Shown here in pieces: positions 56,098 to 64,000 of a stretch of 64,000 bases of DNA (position 1 is its first letter; each line of letters opens with the position of its first letter). A program made the position numbers and the translations under genes. The DNA comes from Geoglobus acetivorans (lineage in GTDB: Archaea; Halobacteriota; Archaeoglobi; Archaeoglobales; Archaeoglobaceae), in NCBI RefSeq assembly GCF_000789255.1, contig NZ_CP009552.1, forward strand, positions 1,302,001-1,366,000, read 5' to 3'. Under the pieces are notes generated by a model that was not told the origin of the DNA, did not search any database, and saw only the letters and a program-made list of their open reading frames with translations.

Positions 56098-56244
56098 CGA
56101 TCCAGCAGCTTCCGGAAATATACTTCAGCCCCCCAGTCTCTCCAGAGCGATTCTCAAGGGATTGTTTTGGATTTGAGGATCTTCTTCCCCGCTTTCTCAG
56201 TACCAACAACAAAATAGATATACTTGTAATACAGTAATACAGAC
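56098..56244 (+). promoter_or_regulatory. Spacer and promoter region before vapBC, with tandem GTAATACA repeats
   Basis: The gap carries a TATA-like AGATATAC near 56214-56223, and GTAATACA twice in tandem at 56226-56241, ending 3 nt before the vapB ATG. Such tandem repeats between promoter and start are the expected place for VapB dimers to bind in autoregulation. No gene was found in the rest of the gap. Confidence 0.5.
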
Positions 56245-56472
56245 ATGGCAGTAATAAGTGTAAGAATAGATGACAGATTGAAGAAACAGATGGATAAGCA
56301 CAGGCACATTAACTGGAGCGAGGTGATAAGGGCCGAACTAACCAGAGTTATCGAGAGGCTTGAGAGCAGGAATGTTGCCGAAGCTCTTTTGATAAACGAG
56401 AAGGTCAGGAAAGAATCTGTCAAAGATACCACATCAATAATCAGAGAGTGGAGGGAAAGCAGGTATGGATAA
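56245..56472 (+). CDS. vapB: VapB-family ribbon-helix-helix antitoxin
   Basis: 75 residues: an N-terminal ribbon-helix-helix (MAVISVRIDDRLKKQMDKHRHINWSEVIRAELTRVIERLES cut into strand and two helices) and a toxin-binding tail with KVRKESVKDTTSIIREWRES. The INWSEVIR turn is typical of VapB/CopG-like antitoxins. It overlaps vapC by 8 nt. It may bind the tandem repeats just upstream. Confidence 0.88.
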   Translation: MAVISVRIDDRLKKQMDKHRHINWSEVIRAELTRVIERLESRNVAEALLINEKVRKESVKDTTSIIREWRESRYG

Positions 56473-56878
56473 GGTGGTGGCTGACGCGAGCGTAATCGTC
56501 AAGTGGTTCGTTGACGAGATTTATTCAGATAATGCAAGAAAACTGAGAGACGAATTCATTAACGGGAGTGTCGAGATTCTTTCTCCGGAGCTGATGCCCT
56601 ACGAAGTCCTGAATGCCCTGAAGTATACCGGCCTTTTCAGCAATGAAGAGATTGTTCTCATAGCCAGAGCCCTGGCTCTTTACGGTTTCAGGCTGTTTCC
56701 GCTAACGAAAAATCTAGCCGAAAAAACTGCAGAAATTGCGATGGAGAAAAACATAACAGTATACGATGCTGCGTACGTTGCTCTTGCCGAGGAGCAAAAA
56801 GCAAGGCTTTTCACTGCAGATGAGAAGCTGATAAAGAAAGTAAATCTGGATTTCGTGAGACACATAGGCGAGTTATGA
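56465..56878 (+). CDS. vapC: VapC PIN-domain ribonuclease toxin
   Basis: 137-residue PIN toxin with all four acidic positions: Asp 7 (VVADASVIVKWF), Glu 47 (MPYEVLNAL), Asp 101 (TVYDAAYVALA) and Asp 119 (LFTADEKL). It is intact, unlike the truncated vapC next to the array. Target is probably tRNA or rRNA, as for the family. It ends 368 bp before the HEPN-like fragment, on the edge of the debris zone. Confidence 0.93.
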   Translation: MDKVVADASVIVKWFVDEIYSDNARKLRDEFINGSVEILSPELMPYEVLNALKYTGLFSNEEIVLIARALALYGFRLFPLTKNLAEKTAEIAMEKNITVYDAAYVALAEEQKARLFTADEKLIKKVNLDFVRHIGEL

Positions 56879-57246
56879 CCGAGTTTTCGTATCTAAAATC
56901 AAAAACCAGAGGTTGATTCATGTTCAGAGACCCCTCAATTGTATTATTCCGTATCGGCCCACATAATTTACTCCCAAATCAATCTCAACAAACCGCTCTT
57001 GGGCTGGAATTTCAATTCAGCCATATTATATTCCCCTAACTCCAATATGAATTCTGAAATATCGCCCCCCAGAATAACCAAATCTCCGAATTTAACTTTC
57101 AGCTTTTTTATTTCTTTTGGGATTTCACCTGCCTTTTTTGCTTAATCTGATTGCAAACATACCATAAGGCGAGGATGTCCTGCCTGCAGGTTTTTATCGA
57201 GATCGTGCAAGAGAATGGAATAGAAAAAGCTCCCAGAAATTTTCGT
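56879..57246. other. Degenerate region between vapC and the effector operon
   Basis: No intact gene. On the minus strand a frame open from 57141 to the stop at 56968 encodes AKKAGEIPKEIKKLKVKFGD at its start and ends KSGLLRLIWE, but has no start codon and was not recognised; it looks like the 3' end of a lost gene. Next to it lies the cas3 HD relic (57201-57243). The plus strand holds only a short frame. The zone looks like a scar of past rearrangement. Confidence 0.6.
57201..57243 (-). pseudogene. Relic of a cas3 HD-motif segment
   Basis: 43 bp that match 45 bp of intact cas3 (59482-59526) at about 39 positions, with a 2-nt deletion. Restoring the frame gives FWELF then YSILLHDL followed by DK, parallel to the HD motif FWELLFYSILLHDLGK of the intact gene. 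The deletion and lack of flanking homology show it is not functional. It must come from a second copy of cas3 or a related Cas3 from an earlier system. Confidence 0.75.
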
Positions 57247-57459
57247 CTATTTCACGCCGTATGCTTTTCTCACTACGTCTACCACGAATTTTGCGTAATT
57301 TATAGCCCGTAATGCCTCTTCAGCGGTGTACTCTTCAAGCGGTATGAAGTCCTCAGCACCGTAAAAGCTCAGTTCTCGCTCTTTTCTCAGTTCTTTGGAT
57401 ATTCTTGTCATATCTTCCAGATCCACCTCAAACAATATCAATTTCATTATCAACCTCAT
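57247..57459 (-). CDS. HEPN-like C-terminal fragment downstream of cas3
   Basis: Open frame of about 66-70 residues, starting MRLIMKLILFEVDLEDMTRI or four codons later. The segment SKELRKERELSFYGAEDF and the tail YTAEEALRAINYAKFVVDVVRKAYGVK resemble the C-terminal half of archaeal HEPN-domain proteins. The N-terminal helices and RX4-6H motif are missing. It overlaps the 3' end of cas3 by 32 nt, so it might still be translated. It may be a truncated HEPN gene cut when the effector genes arrived; that origin is inference. Confidence 0.5.
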   Translation of the reverse strand: MRLIMKLILFEVDLEDMTRISKELRKERELSFYGAEDFIPLEEYTAEEALRAINYAKFVVDVVRKAYGVK

Positions 57460-59644
57460 CTACAAGCCCAGTCTCAGGAGTGTACCTCAGATTAGCAATG
57501 AGTATTCTGTGGTTTCGGTCATAACTAAACACTTCTCCAAATTTATTTTGCAAAGTGAAGAATTTCCAGTGAGGAATAGGAACCAGATAGCGATAAACTT
57601 CAATTCCTTTCCCATTCTCAATTAGTTTAATAACTTTATCTGCAAACCTGATTGGAACAATCTCTAACCCCTGAAACATTTTGTAAAACTGTTCTTCATT
57701 TCCACTCTTTTTCAGTGGTTGCAGTTCCTCAAAAAGTTCCAGAGCAGTCCGTTTATACTTTTCTATCTCCCTTACAAGCTCATTTCTAACTTTAGAGTAT
57801 CCTTTGCTTACCAAGTCAGGGATAAGCGACTCCTTAAACTCCTGCCCATCCAGATCCCTTAGAAGCTTGACGCTTTCTTTTACAACTTCGTATTGTTTGT
57901 AAACTCTAGCATCGTTTTCAGAGCCTTCAGTCAAAATATAGACGTCAGATATCTCCCCTTCTTTCCATCCTTGCCTGTTTACTCTTCCAAACCGTTGAAT
58001 AAGTGCATCAATGGGTGCAGGTTCTGTCAAAATTGTCTGGAAACTTATGTCCAGCGATACTTCCACAACTTGTGTTGCAACGACGAAATCATAACTGTTT
58101 AGATTCCCTCTCAATTTTCTTTCAAGTTCTTCCCTGTCCCCATAAGTAAACCTGCTGTGAAGAAGCATTACACGATAACCAAGGCTTTTAAGTTGCTTAT
58201 ATACATCAATTGCTCTATCTACAGTGTTGCATGCAATTAATGCAGGTGTAAGACCTCTCTTTTTGAATTTCTCTGCAAAATCTTGAATATTCTCTTTTAT
58301 ATTTCCTCTAACAATCTTAACACGATGTCTCGTGAACCTATCTACCTCTTCGCCGGAAATCTCCGGCTTTTCTGGATTTAGCAGTTCAATAAAAAACTCC
58401 TCAATGAAGTCTGGCATGGTTGCCGTCATAACCAGAACTTTCGTATTATATTCTTTGAGAACCTCGAGCATTGCAAGGATTATTCCCAGAATGTTCGGTT
58501 CGTAGGCGTGAATCTCATCAAATATTAGTAAAGCATTTTTTAGCTCGCATAACGCCATTTCGAAGAACCCAACACCAAAAAATGCTTTCATTATTTGGAA
58601 TGGTGTTGTTACCTTTAAAGGCGTGAATATTTTTTGATAAAGGCTTGAAAGACGCTTATATTCAAAATTTGAAGCGTAAAGGTAATAGGATGACGAACTG
58701 TGCAAAACACCAACTAATTCCGGGCTCTTAAAATATTCCAGCATCCTTTCATGCATTGCATTAACGCTTGCTTTATACGGTAACACATAAAATACTCTGT
58801 TAGAAATTCCGTTTTTGGTTGAATAGCCATTAATGTCTGCCCACAAAAGAGCAGTCTCAGTCTTTCCGTAACCAGTAGGTGCTCGGATTAAGAGATTTCC
58901 TTTAATTTTATTTGCCTGTTTCTGCAAAGGCCTCCACTCTTTTCTTGGGATTTTGAACGCAATAACCTCGGCTATAGGTGGAAGAAATTTTACCGAATTC
59001 TCACCTGCAGATGAAAGATGGTCGCACGCATTCAGTAGACCTTTGAGAAAAATTAGCGCTCCTCTGTATTTTTCCCAATTTCGGTCATACCAATTTAGCA
59101 ACCCATCAAAATCATATTCTTTAATCAGCTCTTTCCAGCCATTAGAAAGTTTAAATTTCCCGATATTCTTTCCAAAAACATACATCTCCCAGTATGGTAT
59201 TTTTGGCATGAAAACTTCTTCAACATAGTCAGAATTTTCAAGAAGTTCATCAATTCTCTCAAGATAAGCCATCCACGTAAATTCTTCGATTTCAGTCGGT
59301 ATTGGGAGGTTTGGATCGCTTAAGTATTTGTGGTGGGTCAAAATTGCAAGAGCAATTAAATTTTTTTCTTCCTCTGCACAATCCAAAAACTGAGTAAATG
59401 ATGTTGAGAGAATTTCATGCCTGTATCCCCAGATCTCTCCTTTTGCTCCAGCCCTCTGGAAACCCATCGAACACTTTCCAAGATCATGCAAAAGGATGGA
59501 ATAAAAAAGAAGCTCCCAGAAATTTTTGTGTGTCTCGGAAATCCATGGAAATGCATTTTTTATACTCTTCATCACATTAAGAGCATTGTTGATGTGGCAC
59601 TCAAGGAAATCATTGGGCTTAAACTTCGCCATGCAGACCTTCAT
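57428..59644 (-). CDS. cas3: CRISPR helicase-nuclease Cas3 (HD-helicase fusion)
   Basis: Degrades target DNA after Cascade binding. The 738 residues carry an N-terminal HD nuclease: YSILLHDLGKC (His 53, Asp 54), GYRHEILS (His 76), ILTHHKYLS (His 104-105) and Asp 208 near LLNACDHLS. The helicase domain has Walker A IRAPTGYGKTETALLW (Lys 261), box II LLIFDEIHAYEP (DEIH, 376-379), MTATMP and a C-terminal helicase half ending with QRFGRVNRQG. ATG 59632, four codons inside, is an alternative start. It overlaps cas5 by 26 nt, and an HD relic lies downstream. Confidence 0.96.
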   Translation of the reverse strand: MKVCMAKFKPNDFLECHINNALNVMKSIKNAFPWISETHKNFWELLFYSILLHDLGKCSMGFQRAGAKGEIWGYRHEILSTSFTQFLDCAEEEKNLIALAILTHHKYLSDPNLPIPTEIEEFTWMAYLERIDELLENSDYVEEVFMPKIPYWEMYVFGKNIGKFKLSNGWKELIKEYDFDGLLNWYDRNWEKYRGALIFLKGLLNACDHLSSAGENSVKFLPPIAEVIAFKIPRKEWRPLQKQANKIKGNLLIRAPTGYGKTETALLWADINGYSTKNGISNRVFYVLPYKASVNAMHERMLEYFKSPELVGVLHSSSSYYLYASNFEYKRLSSLYQKIFTPLKVTTPFQIMKAFFGVGFFEMALCELKNALLIFDEIHAYEPNILGIILAMLEVLKEYNTKVLVMTATMPDFIEEFFIELLNPEKPEISGEEVDRFTRHRVKIVRGNIKENIQDFAEKFKKRGLTPALIACNTVDRAIDVYKQLKSLGYRVMLLHSRFTYGDREELERKLRGNLNSYDFVVATQVVEVSLDISFQTILTEPAPIDALIQRFGRVNRQGWKEGEISDVYILTEGSENDARVYKQYEVVKESVKLLRDLDGQEFKESLIPDLVSKGYSKVRNELVREIEKYKRTALELFEELQPLKKSGNEEQFYKMFQGLEIVPIRFADKVIKLIENGKGIEVYRYLVPIPHWKFFTLQNKFGEVFSYDRNHRILIANLRYTPETGLVDEVDNEIDIV

Positions 59645-60266
59645 AGAACCATACTCCGATGTCTATTTCAAGGTCATAAAGTAGTTTACCACTATACGTT
59701 TGTCGCCTTCTTTGTGCAGCATTTCTGGGAAAAGGCAAAATTGTAAATGGTTTTACTGTTTTTGCTCTTCTCGGAATTGTTGGGTAATCAAATTCCACTG
59801 GAAGTGCGTGAACCAAGCCTGGTAAACCCGAAACCACTGGAACAATTGTTCCTCCAACAGGAATGTTTACCCTTTCTTCAAGTTCAACATTTTCTATTTT
59901 CTCTACTGTGGCTATATCACTAGAACGCCCGAGCAATAATTGGAATCTCGGCTTTTTGAAGTATTTTTTCCACTCGTCAGGTAGATAAAGATATAGTGTG
60001 TTATCGAACAACACTTCTCGCCTCATCACATCTGTTTCAGTTTTTCCTAAAGCATAAATTCTTTCTAGATCAATTCCTTTACCTTCACTCATGAAAACAT
60101 ATCCAACGAATGGAATTTCTTTGAAAGACACTATTTCGCCTCTTGCCGCTGATAATATGCCCTGAATTGTTGAAAGCGGAGGAACAGGTAATGTAGGTTG
60201 ATAACCTGATTGGAACGTGGGATACCTAAAGCTTGCAGTCCAGCTTTTTATTTTTACTCGCATCAT
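59619..60266 (-). CDS. cas5: CRISPR Cascade protein Cas5 (type I-B, Cas5t-like)
   Basis: Holds the 5' handle of crRNA in Cascade. The 215 residues begin MMRVKIKSWTASFRYPTFQS and contain the family segment PPLSTIQGILSAARGE (about 32-47). A C-terminal region with PRNAAQRRRQTYSGKLLYDLE follows. Two start Met codons adjoin. It is 3 nt downstream of cas7 and overlaps cas3 by 26 nt. Cst1, Cst2 and Cas5t together point to the Tneap-like form of subtype I-B. Confidence 0.92.
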   Translation of the reverse strand: MMRVKIKSWTASFRYPTFQSGYQPTLPVPPLSTIQGILSAARGEIVSFKEIPFVGYVFMSEGKGIDLERIYALGKTETDVMRREVLFDNTLYLYLPDEWKKYFKKPRFQLLLGRSSDIATVEKIENVELEERVNIPVGGTIVPVVSGLPGLVHALPVEFDYPTIPRRAKTVKPFTILPFPRNAAQRRRQTYSGKLLYDLEIDIGVWFYEGLHGEV

Positions 60267-60269
60267 AGT

Positions 60270-62778
<2,509 letters not shown>

Positions 62779-62782
<4 letters not shown>

Positions 62783-63504
62783 ACCACCTTCACCATCCCG
62801 AGCCCCATCGAATTTTTCGCGCCAAAACCGGCCTTGTATCCAACCTCCAGCAGCTCTTTACTCCCCCTGGCCTCGAAAACCATCTCGACGCATCTGTGGT
62901 AGGTGTTCTTTATTCTGATCCTCTTGGCCTTGACGCTCAGGGGCTTTATCTCCAGATCAACGTTCTCCGGTGTTTTCCGGTAATGAGCCATGTACTTCTT
63001 CACCAGATTCTGCCTGATTATTTCGTAAAACTCGACATCTTTGGGATAGAGGTCGATCACCCTCCCGTTTCCGTTTTCTCCTGCGTATCTGGAAACGTTT
63101 ATCGGGCTAAGTGTTACGAAGCGCTCCCTGCTTCCAATTTTCTTCTCCCGCATAACTCTGACCTCAGAGACGAGAAACCTGGCACCCGATATCTCGATCT
63201 CAGGTTTTGAAAGCAGGCCCTCGACTAGCCTCTCGGCGATTTCATTCCTCATCGTGGAGAAGAAGAAATGAGCACTGTCACCGTAAACGACCATCTTTTC
63301 GCCCTCGATCCTGAATCTTCTCCCCGGAATCATGAGCTTGCTGAAGGTGAACAGCTTGGGAATTCCTGGCCGGTGGAGTTCAAGGGATAGCGATGGGTCC
63401 GCTCTCTCAATCGCCCTGTAAATTGCAGAGGCGAGGTGGTAATGGTGGTTCAAATCTATGACAGACCTTCGCTCCAAGGGAGCAAGGTTCACCTTCAAAC
63501 GCAT
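62779..63504 (-). CDS. cas6: CRISPR endoribonuclease Cas6
   Basis: Cuts the pre-crRNA in each repeat. The 241 residues have two ferredoxin-like folds; the candidate general-acid His lies in IDLNHHYHLASAIYRAIE (about 17-34), and the C-terminal glycine-rich loop is GYKAGFGAKNSMGLGMVKV. First gene of the effector operon. Its base composition by eye is clearly more G+C-rich than the rest of the operon and resembles cas4-cas1-cas2. Confidence 0.95.
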
Positions 63505-63725
63505 TGATGAGTCATTATTTCACAAAAATAAAACTTTTTTGCCTGCTTGAAAAGTAAAAAACACTTTGATGAAAAATTTTTACCAGAATGTTTCACAATT
63601 TGGAACGAAAACTTTTCAGAGCACACAGCCATTAAATACCCTGCCGGCATTCAGCTGAGAGGTTCAGAATCCGGCACGGTGTTTGAAATGAGCAGGGCAA
63701 TATCACACAAAGCGGGTGATGAGAG
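63505..63725. promoter_or_regulatory. Divergent region between the cas6 operon and queC
   Basis: On the minus strand TTTTATTTTT (63524-63533) lies 19 nt before the cas6 ATG. On the plus strand a TATA-like CATTAAATACC near 63630-63640 would start the queC message around 63660. A 13-codon frame (63688-63729) between them ends in a TGA that overlaps the queC ATG. A GGGTGATGAG ribosome-binding site lies inside it. No other gene seen. Confidence 0.55.
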
Positions 63726-64000
63726 ATGAGCGCCACAAACAGGGCAGTCCTCATACTCAGCGGAGGAGTGGACAGCTCGACGCTCCTCTACTGGCTCCTC
63801 GATAGGGGCTATGAGGTTCACGCTCTCACATTCAACTACGGGCAGAAGCATTCAAGAGAGATAGAGCACGCGAGGCTGATAGCAGAGAAAGCTACGGAGA
63901 GAGGCAGGGTAACGCACAGGGTCGTGGACATCTCAGCAATTCACGAGCTCATCTCTTCTGGAGCTTTGACCGGAGATGGCGAGGTTCCAAAGGCATTCTA
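63726..64000 (+). CDS. queC: 7-cyano-7-deazaguanine synthase QueC (3' end outside window)
   Basis: Makes preQ0, the precursor of archaeosine, from carboxydeazaguanine. The first 91 residues are present: MSATNRAVLILSGGVDSSTLLYWLL, with the PP-loop SGGVDSS, and LTFNYGQKHSREIEHAR and VDISAIHELISSGALTGDGEVP. These fit QueC closely. The remainder, with the zinc cysteines, lies beyond the window edge. Confidence 0.95.
   Translation, partial: MSATNRAVLILSGGVDSSTLLYWLLDRGYEVHALTFNYGQKHSREIEHARLIAEKATERGRVTHRVVDISAIHELISSGALTGDGEVPKAF

Noticed and set aside
57428-57459. Overlap of cas3 and the small downstream frame as evidence of a cas3 frameshift
   Set aside because: cas3 already has its full helicase C-terminus and a normal stop; the small frame is better explained as a separate HEPN-like fragment.

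Overview
The window is archaeal and most likely from the Archaeoglobales (Archaeoglobus, Geoglobus or Ferroglobus). The evidence is an archaeal information-processing gene set (eIF6, PDCD5, L18ae, L39e, RpoK, RpoN, Cdc6/Orc1, prefoldin, HerA-NurA-Rad50-Mre11), isoprenoid ether-lipid genes, two methanofuran genes (mfnE, mfnF) and CRISPR repeats resembling those of Archaeoglobus. No species assignment is possible from the sequence alone. Genes are packed tightly, with many 4-nt ATGA overlaps and several convergent 3' overlaps of about 45-66 bp.

Positions 1-51190 are core chromosome. They start with the 3' part of an ATP-dependent DNA ligase, then a minus-strand translation operon (yhbY-rps19e-pdcd5-rpl39e-rpl31e-eif6-rpl18a-pfdA-ftsY). 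A plus-strand run includes geranylgeranylglyceryl phosphate synthase and the UbiA-type digeranylgeranylglyceryl phosphate synthase. Further lipid genes lie at 15.9-18.1 kb: a radical-SAM tetraether lipid synthase divergent from CDP-archaeol synthase. Between them is a MarR-MATE-MFS efflux operon. An eight-gene coupled operon follows at 21-29 kb: mre11-rad50-nurA-unknown-herA-S4/FtsJ methyltransferase-crcB-DUF190. The ribosomal and RNA-polymerase operon rpl18e-rpl13-rps9-rpoN-tRNA-Pro-rpoK-eno-rps2 has a tRNA gene inside it. Next come cdc6/orc1, sir2, the KEOPS subunit cgi121, a PIN-ATPase-KH protein, a presenilin-type protease, a NOG1-like GTPase, the methanofuran genes, an AAA ATPase and diphthine synthase.

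Positions 51190-63504 form a defence island. It starts with an antitoxin gene and a vapC gene cut off after about 50 codons by the leader-distal end of a 15-repeat CRISPR array (14 spacers, transcribed on the minus strand). The leader is on the right, followed by the adaptation operon cas4-cas1-cas2 on the plus strand. A hepT-mntA pair and a vapB-vapC pair then lie between the adaptation genes and the minus-strand type I-B effector operon cas6-cas8b(Cst1)-cas7(Cst2/DevR)-cas5-cas3. Just beyond cas3 is a debris zone with a HEPN-like C-terminal fragment and a frameshifted scrap about 90% identical to the cas3 HD-motif DNA. Both cas operons have the same 10-bp T-rich promoter element exactly 19 nt before their ATG. 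The window ends in the 5' part of queC, of the archaeosine/queuosine precursor pathway.

How the genes fit together: the lipid genes cover both ether-bond steps, CDP activation and tetraether cross-linking. Mre11-Rad50-HerA-NurA is the archaeal end-resection machine. The cas genes form a complete type I-B system with its own array, surrounded by toxin-antitoxin genes and older, broken copies of defence genes. The best candidates for something undescribed are the array inside vapC, the toxin-antitoxin block between the two cas modules, the cas3 relic, the unknown gene between nurA and herA, and the Rad50 with a C-x6-C instead of a CxxC hook.
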